From the NCBI RefSeq assembly GCF_012034335.1, contig NZ_JAATHJ010000002.1, forward strand, positions 1 through 64,000: a stretch of DNA of 64,000 nt, given 5' to 3'. Positions 18,599-27,312 of this stretch are shown piece by piece (position 1 is the first letter of the stretch; every line of letters begins with the position of its first letter). The notes beneath the pieces were generated by a model that saw nothing but the letters and a program-made list of their open reading frames with translations, was not told the origin of the DNA and did not search any database. The stretch comes from Alkalicoccus luteus (GTDB taxonomy: Bacteria; Bacillota; Bacilli; Bacillales; Salisediminibacteriaceae). A program made the translations under genes and the position numbers.

Positions 18599-19639
18599 CT
18601 ATGGATGTAATACGACTTTACCACATTTACCGTCAAGCATAAGATCAAAGCCCTTTTCAAAATCCTCGAGTGGAAAACGGTGGGTAATGATTGATGCTGC
18701 ATCCATTTTATCAGACCGGAGCAATCCGGCCGTCTGCTGCCAAGTCTGAAACATTTTTCTGCCTGTGATTCCCTGTACAGTTAAGCCTTTGAAAACGATA
18801 TCATTTGTAATATCTATTTCTACTGGTCTGACAGGGAGGCTTAAGATAGAAATACGCCCTCCGTTGGTAGCCATTTTGAACCCTTGATTCATTGCCACCG
18901 GATGCCCGCTCATTTCACAAACGATATCTACCCCGCGTCCGCCTGTTTTTTCCCGAATATACTGAACGGGATCGTTTTCCAACGGGTTTACGATATAATC
19001 CGCTCCTTGTGACTGAGCTAACTCTAGTCGATACGGATTTAAATCAATCGCAAACACTTCAGCTGCACCTGCAGCTTTAGCTACTGCACATGCCATAAGT
19101 CCAATAGGACCACATCCGATAATCGCTGCAGTTCGTCCTGCGGTTTCCCCTGCAAGTACCGTGTGAACGGCATTTCCCATTGGTTCCTGAATACTAGCTT
19201 CATCCCAGGGAAGAGATTTCTCATTCTGCCAGATGTTTTCTTCAGGCAGCACGACGTATTCAGCGAAACAGCCGTCCCGGTCCACACCTATAATCTCGGT
19301 CTTCTCACAAATATGAGCATTACCGCTCATACATTGTGGACATCGGCCGCAGACAATATGAGTTTCTGCGGAAACTTGGTCCCCCACTTTGACGCTTTTT
19401 ACAAGACTTCCGGTTTCAACGACTTCGCCTGAAAATTCATGACCAAACACGTATGGAGGCTTCACCCGGCTGGCTGACCACTCATCCCATTCATAAATAT
19501 GTACATCTGTTCCGCATATTGATGTTGCTTTCACTTTAATTAACACTTCCTGAGCTCCACAAGTCGGTACCGGGACCTCTTTCAAAACAGCTCCGCGGGC
19601 TCGATCCTGCTTCACAACCGCTTTCATTGTTCTATTCAT
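18599..19639 (-). CDS. tdh: L-threonine 3-dehydrogenase
   Basis: A zinc-dependent medium-chain dehydrogenase that oxidises threonine to 2-amino-3-oxobutyrate with NAD. Catalytic zinc ligands are in SICGTDVHIY (Cys about 42) and GHEFSGEVV (His and Glu about 67). The structural zinc site has four Cys in CGRCPQCMSGNAHIC. The dinucleotide motif is GCGPIGLMA, near residue 174. The 346 residues match the family. AGGAGG lies 6 nt before the start. It has its own promoter and is co-transcribed with kbl. The gene order spoVS-tdh-kbl-miaB is that of B. subtilis. Confidence 0.96.
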   Translation of the reverse strand: MNRTMKAVVKQDRARGAVLKEVPVPTCGAQEVLIKVKATSICGTDVHIYEWDEWSASRVKPPYVFGHEFSGEVVETGSLVKSVKVGDQVSAETHIVCGRCPQCMSGNAHICEKTEIIGVDRDGCFAEYVVLPEENIWQNEKSLPWDEASIQEPMGNAVHTVLAGETAGRTAAIIGCGPIGLMACAVAKAAGAAEVFAIDLNPYRLELAQSQGADYIVNPLENDPVQYIREKTGGRGVDIVCEMSGHPVAMNQGFKMATNGGRISILSLPVRPVEIDITNDIVFKGLTVQGITGRKMFQTWQQTAGLLRSDKMDAASIITHRFPLEDFEKGFDLMLDGKCGKVVLHP

Positions 19640-19664
19640 GACATTCCTCCTTTCTTATAAATTT

Positions 19665-19693
19665 ATCCTACCACGAAAAAATGTGTCTCACAA
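19665..19693 (-). promoter_or_regulatory. Probable sigma-A promoter of tdh-kbl
   Basis: Minus strand TTGTGA, 17-bp spacer, TAGGAT, in the gap between the spoVS terminator and tdh. Confidence 0.5.
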
Positions 19694-19771
19694 GCGCACA
19701 GTTTTTCCTTGAAGGACACTTTATAAGAAGAATTTAGCATGTCGTCTTTCCGGACATAGATATAAAGGCGT

Positions 19772-19800
19772 AAAAAATCCGGACAGATACACTGTCCGGA
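19772..19800 (-). terminator. Terminator of spoVS
   Basis: Stem TCCGGACAG/CTGTCCGGA with a 5-nt loop, followed on the minus strand by six T. Confidence 0.9.
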
Positions 19801-19811
19801 CAAAAAATTAT

Positions 19812-20072
19812 TTAGCGCGGTTCAACAATCAGTTTAATCGCTGTTCGTTCATCTCCATCAATCGTAATATCTGTAAATGCAGGGACACAGATTAAATCAA
19901 TGCCGCTCGGGGCTACAAATCCCCGCGCAATTGCTACTGCTTTTATTGACTGGTTGAGAGCGCCTGCTCCTATCGCCTGTATTTCAGCAGTCCCCCGTTC
20001 ACGTATTACGCCTGCAAGCGCACCTGCAACGGAATTAGGATTGGATTTAGCAGAAACCTTTAAAATTTCCAT
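19812..20072 (-). CDS. spoVS: Stage V sporulation protein S (Alba-like)
   Basis: The 86-residue SpoVS is one of the most conserved small proteins of Firmicutes. It begins MEILKVSAKSNPNSVAGALAG and has an Alba-like nucleic-acid-binding fold. In B. subtilis it is needed for coat assembly and septation, but homologues are also found in bacteria that do not sporulate, so its presence does not prove sporulation. AGGAGG lies 7 nt before the ATG. It stands alone, about 200 bp from ymdB, with a strong terminator. I looked for a sigma-H promoter upstream and found no convincing one. Confidence 0.96.
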   Translation of the reverse strand: MEILKVSAKSNPNSVAGALAGVIRERGTAEIQAIGAGALNQSIKAVAIARGFVAPSGIDLICVPAFTDITIDGDERTAIKLIVEPR

Positions 20073-20272
20073 GTAGGGACCTCCTCTTGAATAGTAAACC
20101 TTATTTAGTACGGCACAAATTAGCTGGATGGAGAATGAAGATTCATATCTTTCTAATCATGTACCACTTTCTGCCCCGTTGCTAAACCTCTATTTAAACG
20201 GCCTCTGTTTCCTATCCTGTTCGACCTTGAACGAGAAATGGATGGGTGCTGCCAGCATTCTTTATTCTGTTT

Positions 20273-21067
20273 CTAATCGAAAAATGGTTTATCATCATTA
20301 ATTTGAACGGACTTAATCGAAGTCGCCCGCCCCGAGTTTTTATCTGCTTCCACAAAGACGCCATTAAGCTGGGTACTCCCTTCTTCCACTTCGAACCTGG
20401 CCGGTAAATGTGTCAAAAACCGGTTTAAGACTGCCTCCCGTTTCATACCCAGTATGCCATCATAAGGCCCGGTCATTCCTGCATCCGCCTGAAACGCTGT
20501 GCCGCCTGGCAGAATGCGACTGTCGTTTGTCGGCACATGCGTATGCGTTCCGATGACTGCTGTACATCTTCCGTCCAGATACCACGCCAGAGCTTGTTTC
20601 TCACTAGTTGCTTCCGCATGAAAATCAATAAAAATAATATCCGAATGTTTTTTTGCTTCTGTAACCAGTTCGTCTGCTGCATGGAAAGGGTTGTCAAGCG
20701 GAGGAAGAAAAGTAGTGCCTTGAAGGTTAATAACAACAGCTTTGTTTTTACCGGTACCTAGCACCTTTAATCCACTTCCGGGTGTACCATTCGGAAAATT
20801 AGCAGGTCTCACAAGACTGTCTGCTTCATGAATAAACTCAAAAATATCCTTTTTATCCCATGTATGGTTTCCCATCGTTAATATATCTGCTCCAGCTTGA
20901 AGCAGCTCATGATATATTTTCTTCGTAATTCCTTTCCCGTGTGCTGCATTTTCTGCATTCACAATTGTATAGTCCGGACGGTATTTTGCTTTCAGTTTCG
21001 GCAAGTATTCCTGAAGCATCTCTCTGCCGGGAGAGCCAACTATATCTCCTATAAATAGCAGTTTCAT
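20273..21067 (-). CDS. ymdB: YmdB, 2',3'-cyclic-nucleotide phosphodiesterase family
   Basis: A metallophosphoesterase (TIGR00282 family) that in B. subtilis hydrolyses cyclic nucleotides and affects biofilm and motility gene expression. Metal-site motifs are visible in order: FIGDIVGSPGR (about residue 5), NAENAAHGKG, TMGNHTWDKK, DFHAEATSEK, and GTHTHVPTND. An upstream in-frame ATG run is rejected because the GAGGAGG site is 6 nt before the ATG at 21067. This gives 264 residues, the length of the B. subtilis protein. It follows rny after a terminator-like hairpin, the conserved rny-ymdB pair. Confidence 0.95.
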   Translation of the reverse strand: MKLLFIGDIVGSPGREMLQEYLPKLKAKYRPDYTIVNAENAAHGKGITKKIYHELLQAGADILTMGNHTWDKKDIFEFIHEADSLVRPANFPNGTPGSGLKVLGTGKNKAVVINLQGTTFLPPLDNPFHAADELVTEAKKHSDIIFIDFHAEATSEKQALAWYLDGRCTAVIGTHTHVPTNDSRILPGGTAFQADAGMTGPYDGILGMKREAVLNRFLTHLPARFEVEEGSTQLNGVFVEADKNSGRATSIKSVQINDDKPFFD

Positions 21068-21099
21068 GTACATCCTCCTCAGCTGTATAATCGTACAAG

Positions 21100-21135
21100 A
21101 AAAAAGACCGCCGCACAGAGCGGCGCTCCGCGGTC
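21100..21135 (-). terminator. Hairpin between rny and ymdB, probable terminator
   Basis: GACCGC/GCGGTC outer stem with a GC-rich interior, then six T on the minus strand. The ymdB start is only about 30 bp further on, so termination is probably partial. Confidence 0.7.
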
Positions 21136-21147
21136 GGTCCATTTTCT

Positions 21148-22710
21148 TTACTTTGCGTATTCAACTGCTCTCGTTTCCCGAATCACAGTTACTTTAATGT
21201 GACCAGGGTAGTCAAGTTCGTCTTCAATACGCTTCGTAATATCTCTCGCCAACCGGTAAGAATCTTCATCGGAGATCGTATCCGGTCTGACCATAATACG
21301 AATCTCTCGTCCCGCTTGAATAGCGTAGGTTTTTTCCACTCCATCAAAGGACTCTGAAATTTCTTCAAGCTTTTCAAGGCGTTTGATATACGTTTCCAAT
21401 GTTTCACGTCTCGCTCCCGGACGGGCAGCTGATAATGCATCCGCTGCTGCAACGAGAGTTGCGATAACAGAGGTAGCTTCTGTATCTCCATGATGAGAAG
21501 CAATACTGTTAATAACCACTGGATGTTCTTTGTACTTTGTACCAAGTTCAACGCCTATCTCAACGTGACTGCCTTCTACTTCGTGATCGATAGCTTTACC
21601 AAGATCATGCAGCAGGCCGGCACGCCGGGCCAGTTGAACATCTTCTCCCAATTCTGCAGCCATAATTCCGCTTAAATGTGCTACTTCAACAGAATGTTTA
21701 AGTACATTTTGTCCATAGCTTGTTCGGAATTTGAGGCGCCCGAGTATTTTAATCAGATCCGGATGAAGATTATGAATACCCATTTCAAATGTCGTCTGTT
21801 CCCCGTATTCGCGAATCATCTCATCAACTTCCCGACGGGATTTTTCGACAGTTTCTTCAATACGGGCGGGATGTATTCTGCCATCCTGGACAAGCTTCTC
21901 CAAAGAGGCTTTCGCGATTTCCCTTCGAATTGGATCAAAACCGGATAAAATAACAGCTTCCGGTGTATCATCAATGATCAAATCGATACCAGTCAATGTT
22001 TCTAAAGCACGGATGTTTCGGCCTTCCCTGCCAATAATCCGCCCTTTCATCTCATCGTTAGGCAAATTGACGACGGAAACAGTCGTTTCCGCTACATGAT
22101 CTGCGGCACACCGCTGTACAGCAAGCGAGAGAATTTCACGGGCGTTTTTATCCGCCTCTTCTTTCGCTCTCGTCATGTAGTCTTTCACAAGAACGGCTTT
22201 CTCATGTGTCAGCTCATTCTCCATCGTTTCCATAATGATGTCACGGGCTTCATCCTTCGTAAATCCGGATATACGTTCGAGCTCCTGCTGCTGCCTTTTG
22301 ACAAGTTCCTCGACTTTGCTATTCATGTCGTCGACTTCTTGCTGTCGCTCCGACAGCTGCTGCTCCCGTACTTCCAAAGACTGTTCTTTTTTGTCTACAG
22401 ATTCACTTCTGCGGTCCAGAACTTCTTCTTTCTGGACGAGACGGTTTTCCTGCTTATGAACGTCGTTACGACGATCTCGCAGTTCCTGTTCAGCTTCCAG
22501 ACGAATTTTATGTGCTTCATCTTTTGCTTCCAGGACAGCTTCTTTACGGCTGGCTTCCGCCTCCCGTTTCGCATCGTCTATCGTCTGTTTAGCAAGCATT
22601 TCCGCACTGGAAATCTTCGCTTCAGCAATAGATTTACGCACAAAATATCCAACAAAGAACACGGTTACTGCAGTGAATAGCAAAATGAGGATTTGAAGTG
22701 TCATAGTCAC
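21148..22710 (-). CDS. rny: Ribonuclease Y
   Basis: The membrane-anchored endoribonuclease that starts much mRNA decay in Bacillus. The 520 residues show an N-terminal transmembrane helix (residues 5-24), a long charged coiled coil (30-200), a KH domain ([27 protein letters not shown], shown in part by [10 protein letters not shown]), and an HD domain with HDLGKA near residue 365. Tandem promoters lie upstream. The start is taken as GTG 22710 because AGGAGGTG lies 8 nt before it; an ATG two codons in is possible. RicA in this window is a cofactor of the B. subtilis enzyme. PbpX, next to rny in B. subtilis, is absent. Confidence 0.97.
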   Translation of the reverse strand: MTMTLQILILLFTAVTVFFVGYFVRKSIAEAKISSAEMLAKQTIDDAKREAEASRKEAVLEAKDEAHKIRLEAEQELRDRRNDVHKQENRLVQKEEVLDRRSESVDKKEQSLEVREQQLSERQQEVDDMNSKVEELVKRQQQELERISGFTKDEARDIIMETMENELTHEKAVLVKDYMTRAKEEADKNAREILSLAVQRCAADHVAETTVSVVNLPNDEMKGRIIGREGRNIRALETLTGIDLIIDDTPEAVILSGFDPIRREIAKASLEKLVQDGRIHPARIEETVEKSRREVDEMIREYGEQTTFEMGIHNLHPDLIKILGRLKFRTSYGQNVLKHSVEVAHLSGIMAAELGEDVQLARRAGLLHDLGKAIDHEVEGSHVEIGVELGTKYKEHPVVINSIASHHGDTEATSVIATLVAAADALSAARPGARRETLETYIKRLEKLEEISESFDGVEKTYAIQAGREIRIMVRPDTISDEDSYRLARDITKRIEDELDYPGHIKVTVIRETRAVEYAK

Positions 22711-22768
22711 CCTTGACTCACCTCCTCACAGCTATTTCTGTAGTAGTACTGTTTCATCAAATAAAACA

Positions 22769-22797
22769 ATTGTAGGAATAGTATCACGATTTCACAA
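22769..22797 (-). promoter_or_regulatory. Sigma-A promoter P2 of rny
   Basis: Minus strand TTGTGA, 17-bp spacer, TACAAT, about 50 nt before the rny start. Confidence 0.7.
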
Positions 22798-22848
22798 AAA
22801 ATCCACTCGAACTGGATTCCGACGCTTTGTAAAAACGTGTACTTGTTA

Positions 22849-22877
22849 ATTGTATGCTTCATTACGGGCTCTGTCAA
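22849..22877 (-). promoter_or_regulatory. Sigma-A promoter P1 of rny
   Basis: Minus strand TTGACA, 17-bp spacer, TACAAT: a near-consensus promoter 80 bp upstream of P2. Confidence 0.85.
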
Positions 22878-23150
22878 GCATTGGAAAAGTGAGGAAACGC
22901 TGCTGTCATGCTTGTTTGAGCTCCTTTTATAGCTGTTTGCCAAAGCTGTTTTGATTAATTCACCTGCCTGTTGCAGCACCATTTTTGCTACTGCTATATG
23001 TTAAGTGACGGAACAGATTGCTGTCCTCACCTGATATACTAATAAAGGTATCTTTCTGCTCTTACAAACATATAGAAGGGGCAGACGTTTCGATAAAAAA
23101 ATCTATGACAGTCTCCTCCGGTACTAGATGGCCCGATGCTATATGCCATT

Positions 23151-23189
23151 AAAAAAACAAGCCGGCAATCATGGTATCGATTGTCGGCT
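23151..23189 (-). terminator. Terminator of recA
   Basis: 11-bp stem AGCCGGCAATC/GATTGTCGGCT (one mismatch on the RNA) with an 8-nt loop, then seven T on the minus strand. Confidence 0.8.
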
Positions 23190-23263
23190 CGTTCATAAAT
23201 TTGGAGAAACCTTTTTGTTAAGTCAGCCAAAAGTCAGCTTTTCATTCATGACATTCATTCTTA

Positions 23264-24313
23264 TTACTTCAAATCAAGTACATCTTCATTATCTTCCGGA
23301 TCTTCAGGCGCCGGCACCTCAATTGGTTCAAGAAGCCCATGATGTTCGCGGATTTTTCTGTCAATCTCCTGCATCACATCATCATTTTCTTTTAAATACT
23401 GCTTTGCATTTTCACGTCCCTGACCCATGCGTTCCTCATTGTAGGAATACCAGGCACCGCTCTTTTGAACAATATCGAGCTCGGAAGCGATATCAATTAA
23501 CGAGCCTTCACGGGAAATACCTTCACCATACATAATATCAACCTCAGCTGTACGGAACGGTGGCGCTACCTTATTTTTAACGACCTTAATCTTCGTCTTA
23601 TTACCAATCATCTCATTCCCCTGTTTGAGGGTTTCAGCCCGGCGCACTTCAAGACGCACAGAAGAATAGAATTTCAAGGCACGTCCGCCAGGTGTTGTCT
23701 CAGGATTACCAAACATCACGCCGACCTTCTCACGAATCTGGTTAATGAACATGGCAATTGTATTGGACTTGGATACAGCACCCGAAAGTTTACGAAGAGC
23801 CTGTGACATAAGACGAGCCTGCAGACCTACGTGGCTGTCACCCATTTCACCCTCAATTTCGGCTTTTGGTACAAGTGCCGCTACAGAATCGACTACGATC
23901 ATATCGACAGCGCCGCTGCGCACGAGGGCTTCCGCAATTTCAAGTGCCTGCTCTCCGGTATCCGGCTGTGACAACAGAAGTTCATCAATATTTACTCCCA
24001 GATTCTGTGCATAAACCGGGTCCAGCGCATGCTCTGCGTCAATAAAAGCAGCCTGTCCTCCGTTGCGCTGCACTTCAGCAATAGCGTGCAAAGCTACCGT
24101 CGTTTTACCAGATGATTCCGGTCCGTACACTTCGATGACGCGGCCGCGAGGATAGCCGCCTACTCCAAGCGCAATGTCCAGTGCAAGCGTTCCGCTGGAT
24201 ATCGTGGATACACGCCGGTCCGTCTGCTCTCCAAGTTTCATAATTGAGCCTTTACCGAACTGTTTTTCAATTTGCTTAAGCGCCATATCAAGCGCCTGTT
24301 TACGATCTGACAC
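23264..24313 (-). CDS. recA: Recombinase RecA
   Basis: The strand-exchange ATPase that also triggers LexA self-cleavage. Walker [10 protein letters not shown] lies near residue 66, and the conserved Glu segment is in [13 protein letters not shown]-binding loop L1 is around [17 protein letters not shown] and L2 around [22 protein letters not shown]. The C-terminal tail is acidic ([11 protein letters not shown]), as in other RecA proteins. The start is GTG with AAAGGAGAG upstream. A LexA box lies between the promoter and the start, which closes the SOS loop with lexA and yneA in this window. It has its own promoter and a terminator. Confidence 0.99.
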   Translation of the reverse strand: MSDRKQALDMALKQIEKQFGKGSIMKLGEQTDRRVSTISSGTLALDIALGVGGYPRGRVIEVYGPESSGKTTVALHAIAEVQRNGGQAAFIDAEHALDPVYAQNLGVNIDELLLSQPDTGEQALEIAEALVRSGAVDMIVVDSVAALVPKAEIEGEMGDSHVGLQARLMSQALRKLSGAVSKSNTIAMFINQIREKVGVMFGNPETTPGGRALKFYSSVRLEVRRAETLKQGNEMIGNKTKIKVVKNKVAPPFRTAEVDIMYGEGISREGSLIDIASELDIVQKSGAWYSYNEERMGQGRENAKQYLKENDDVMQEIDRKIREHHGLLEPIEVPAPEDPEDNEDVLDLK

Positions 24314-24378
24314 GTGAACATCTCTCCTTTGAGTGGTCTATTCAAACGTACAGCAGAGCTGCGCCTGCCAACGTACTG

Positions 24379-24392
24379 CAAACACCCGTTCG
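24379..24392. promoter_or_regulatory. LexA box of recA
   Basis: Minus strand CGAACGGGTGTTTG matches CGAACRNRYGTTY in 13 of 13 consensus positions. It lies just after the -10 element, where bound LexA would block transcription start. Confidence 0.85.
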
Positions 24393-24401
24393 CTACTTAT
24401 C

Positions 24402-24430
24402 AGTATATAGAATTCAGGCCGCCCCGTCAA
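24402..24430 (-). promoter_or_regulatory. Sigma-A promoter of recA
   Basis: Minus strand TTGACG, 17-bp spacer, TATACT. The -35 lies in the loop of a GC-rich hairpin (24417-24448). Confidence 0.8.
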
Positions 24431-24448
24431 TGAAAACAGGGCGGCCTT
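24417..24448 (-). other. GC-rich hairpin between the helicase gene and recA
   Basis: AGGCCGCCC and GGGCGGCCT form a 9-bp perfect inverted repeat with a loop of about 14 nt. There is no T-run on the minus strand, so it is not a classic terminator for the helicase gene. The loop contains the recA -35 box. It could be a weak terminator, an mRNA 3' stabiliser, or a DNA structure at the promoter. Confidence 0.55.
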
Positions 24449-24458
24449 AGTAATTTAT

Positions 24459-26051
24459 TTATTTTCTTCCAGGACGCGGTTTAGCTGGCTCCAGATTAAT
24501 TTTGGCACCGCCGACACGCGCATATTTCAATCCCTCATACACAAACGGAGCGGACTCCTGAGGAACTTCCATGAAAGTAAAATTCTCAAAAATATCGATT
24601 TTACCGATAACTTTTGGACTGATGCCTACTAATCTTGAAACATCATCCACAAGCTTTTTAGGCGTCATATCGACATTGCGGCCAACGTTGATGAAGAAAC
24701 GCGTCATGCCTTTCTGAGCACCTGTTTCGCCAAAGTCATAGCCAGCTGACGTCGTTTTTTCGTCATGGCTGTAAAATGCAAGTTTCATGAGAGAACTTAC
24801 GACTTTATCAGCTGGGAATTCGCTGAGAAGTTCAGCAACCAGTTCAGCATATAAGGCATCGTCCTGCTCGTTGTCTTCAATCAGTTCAACGATTTGATGC
24901 TTCCATGCAGCCTGCTGCTTCTCCACAACTTCCTCAATGGAGGGAATTCCTTTTGCTGGAATTTGTGATTTGATTTCACGCTCAATAGAACGAAGGTGCT
25001 TCATTTCTCTCGGTGTTACAAGCGTAATCGCAATGCCTTCTTTACCAGCACGACCCGTCCGGCCAATGCGGTGCACGTAGCTTTCCGGATCCTGAGGAAT
25101 ATCATAGTTGATGACGTGTGAAACGTTTTGTACGTCGATACCCCGAGCTGCAACATCGGTTGCAATCAGAAATTCGATCGTACCCTTACGAAACTTGCGC
25201 ATAACAACATCACGCTGAGACTGAGTCAGATCTCCGTGCAGTCCGTCAGCAGCATAACCTCTGGCCTGTAAGGACTCTGTTAACTCAGAAACACCCTTTT
25301 TCGTCCGGCAGAATACGATACCGAGCTCGGGTGTCTCACTGTCAATAATCCGGCAGAGAGAATCAAGCTTGTTTTTATCGAGAACCTTATAATAAACCTG
25401 TTCGATTAAAGGAGCAGTCATTTCGCCTTTATCGATCGTAATATGCTCTGGATTATTCATATATCGGGAAGAAAGCTTACGGATAGCGGGAGGCATCGTT
25501 GCTGAGAACAACAAGCTCTGACGCTCCGTGTTAGCGTTCTGAAGAATTTTCTCAATGTCATCAATAAAGCCCATGTCGAGCATTTCGTCAGCTTCATCCA
25601 GAACAAGCTTGCTTAGACGATCAAGCTTCAGCGTGCCGCGGTTTATGTGGTCCAAAACACGTCCCGGCGTTCCTACAACAACCTGCACACCGCGCTTAAG
25701 CGATTTAATCTGATGTCCGATAGACTGTCCGCCGTAAACCGGCAGAGTCTGAACTTTATTAAACTTGGAAAGCTTTTGAAACTCTCCAGCTACTTGAATA
25801 GCCAGCTCTCGTGTCGGCGTTAGGATTAGCGCCTGGACGTGCTTCTGTTTAGCGTTGATATCGTTAATGATCGGAATACCGAATGCAGCTGTCTTACCGG
25901 TTCCGGTCTGAGCCTGACCGATTACGTCACGTCCGCCCAGAATGACAGGAATAACTTTCTCCTGAATTGGAGACGGTGCTTCGAATCCCATCTCTTTTGT
26001 TGCTTTGTTTAAACTAGAACTAATGTCAAAATCGTCGAACTTCATTACCAT
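24459..26051 (-). CDS. DEAD-box RNA helicase with DbpA-like RNA-binding domain
   Basis: An ATP-dependent RNA helicase of 530 residues. The core shows the Q motif (GFEAPSPIQ), motif I AQTGTGKT, PTRELA, DEAD in LVLDEADEMLDMGF, SAT in LLFSATMP, then the second RecA domain with HGDLTQSQR, ATDVAARGID and HRIGRTGRAG. After about residue 400 there is a helical extension. The last 80 residues (RFFINVGRNVDMTPKKLV to INLEPAKP) look like a DbpA RNA-binding domain, which in DbpA/YxiN targets 23S rRNA. The core resembles CshA, but CshA lacks this domain. It starts 3 bp after cinA, so it is in that operon; cinA and recA are direct neighbours in B. subtilis. Ribosome assembly or cold-related roles are inferred. 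Confidence 0.92.
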   Translation of the reverse strand: MVMKFDDFDISSSLNKATKEMGFEAPSPIQEKVIPVILGGRDVIGQAQTGTGKTAAFGIPIINDINAKQKHVQALILTPTRELAIQVAGEFQKLSKFNKVQTLPVYGGQSIGHQIKSLKRGVQVVVGTPGRVLDHINRGTLKLDRLSKLVLDEADEMLDMGFIDDIEKILQNANTERQSLLFSATMPPAIRKLSSRYMNNPEHITIDKGEMTAPLIEQVYYKVLDKNKLDSLCRIIDSETPELGIVFCRTKKGVSELTESLQARGYAADGLHGDLTQSQRDVVMRKFRKGTIEFLIATDVAARGIDVQNVSHVINYDIPQDPESYVHRIGRTGRAGKEGIAITLVTPREMKHLRSIEREIKSQIPAKGIPSIEEVVEKQQAAWKHQIVELIEDNEQDDALYAELVAELLSEFPADKVVSSLMKLAFYSHDEKTTSAGYDFGETGAQKGMTRFFINVGRNVDMTPKKLVDDVSRLVGISPKVIGKIDIFENFTFMEVPQESAPFVYEGLKYARVGGAKINLEPAKPRPGRK

Positions 26052-26054
26052 TAT

Positions 26055-27299
26055 TCATCCACCTTTTTTATTTCGTAACTCCTGAAACAATAGGTAAAGC
26101 CCTTGTTTCACCGCGTACGTACGAATTCTGTTTCTGCTGCCCCCGATGTTCACAAAATGTGAAACTGTTTTTTCGGGAGTCGCTATGCCAATAAACATCT
26201 GTCCAGGTTCATATCCTTCCAGAGGATCAGGCCCTGCCGCACCTGTAAAGCTGATTCCGTAGTCAGAGCTAAATACGCGGCGGCATCCGTCCGCCATTGC
26301 TTCGGCGCATTCCGCGCTGACTGCTCCGTGTTCTTCAAGAAGTTTCTCTGATATCCCGAGCGTCTGTATCTTGGCTTCATTACTATAACATACGATGCCG
26401 CCGGGGAAAATCATTGATGCTCCGGAAAAGGAGGTCATAGTGTCCGCAAACATGCCACCTGTCAGGCTTTCAGCGGCACTAATACTTTTTTCTTGCTCAC
26501 GCAGAAGCTCCGCAGTTACCTGCTCAATCTGGCTGTCACCCTCGCCGTAGCAATAATCCCCGACCTCCGCAAAAATCTTTTGCTTCAGCTCATAGAGCAT
26601 TTCTTCGTTCGTCTCTTTTGAAGGACCGCGGACAGTTAAACGTAACGCAACCTCGCCTTCAGATGCGAGAGGGGCAATCGTGGGATTTGTCTGATTTTCG
26701 ATCAGATCATCCAGCTTCTCTGTAAGCAGGGATTCTCCAATTTCATAAAATCGCAGTACTTCTGACTGAATCTGCTGCTCTTCCATCCCGCTACGCAACT
26801 TCGGAAGCGCGTACTGCGTAAACATGGTTCTCATTTCTCTAGGAGGCCCCGGAAGCAGCAGGAACTTCTTCCCCTGATGCTCTAAAAATGATCCGCATGC
26901 AAGCCCCTCATCGTTTGGCAGCACGTCTGCTCCTTCCAGCGTTAACGCCTGTTTTTTATTGAATTCAGTCAGTTCTCTGCCGCGGCTTTCAAAAAATACT
27001 TTTAACTTTTCAAGTGATTCCTCATCTGCCTTCAGCGGAAGTCCTGTAAAGGAGGCAAGAGCGTCTCTGGTTAAATCATCTCTGGTCGGACCTAGTCCGC
27101 CGGTTAGTATAACGATATCAGACCGTTCTGAAGCCGTTTGAATCACATTCTTTAACCGTTCCTCATTGTCACCTGCAGTCTGACGAAAGTAGACATTAAT
27201 GCCTGCTTCTGATAGCTGTCTGGATATAAAAGTTGCGTTCGTATCATCGATCTGACCAAGCAGCAGCTCGGTTCCAACTGCAATGATTTCTGCATTCAT
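26055..27299 (-). CDS. cinA: CinA family protein (competence/damage-inducible)
   Basis: A two-domain protein of 414 residues. The N-terminal MoCF-like domain begins MNAEIIAVGTELLLGQI and has LTGGLGPTRDDLTRDA near residue 70. The C-terminal CinA domain (from about residue 255) has AAESLTGGMFADTMTSFSGASM and FTGAAGPDP, and in other bacteria shows NMN deamidase activity. In naturally competent species cinA and recA are linked; the exact job in Bacillus is uncertain. AGGAGG precedes the ATG. It lies between pgsA (14 bp upstream) and the helicase gene (3 bp downstream). Confidence 0.95.
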   Translation of the reverse strand: MNAEIIAVGTELLLGQIDDTNATFISRQLSEAGINVYFRQTAGDNEERLKNVIQTASERSDIVILTGGLGPTRDDLTRDALASFTGLPLKADEESLEKLKVFFESRGRELTEFNKKQALTLEGADVLPNDEGLACGSFLEHQGKKFLLLPGPPREMRTMFTQYALPKLRSGMEEQQIQSEVLRFYEIGESLLTEKLDDLIENQTNPTIAPLASEGEVALRLTVRGPSKETNEEMLYELKQKIFAEVGDYCYGEGDSQIEQVTAELLREQEKSISAAESLTGGMFADTMTSFSGASMIFPGGIVCYSNEAKIQTLGISEKLLEEHGAVSAECAEAMADGCRRVFSSDYGISFTGAAGPDPLEGYEPGQMFIGIATPEKTVSHFVNIGGSRNRIRTYAVKQGLYLLFQELRNKKGG

Positions 27300-27312
27300 G
27301 AACTAGATCCTC

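Larger units (their letters stand above)
22711..23150. other. 440-bp intergenic region between recA and rny
   Basis: It holds two tandem minus-strand promoters for rny and the recA terminator at its right end. A 91-codon open frame at 22707-22982 starts upstream of both promoters and resembles nothing I recognise, so I treat it as chance. From 22983 to 23150 I see nothing beyond AT-rich runs. Confidence 0.6.

Noticed and set aside
22707-22982. 91-codon minus-strand open frame upstream of rny
   Set aside because: Its start lies upstream of two strong rny promoters, it has no good ribosome site, and it resembles no family I know.
24417-24448. Rho-independent terminator for the helicase gene
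   Set aside because: The inverted repeat is strong, but on the minus strand it is followed by GAATTCTATA rather than a T-run.
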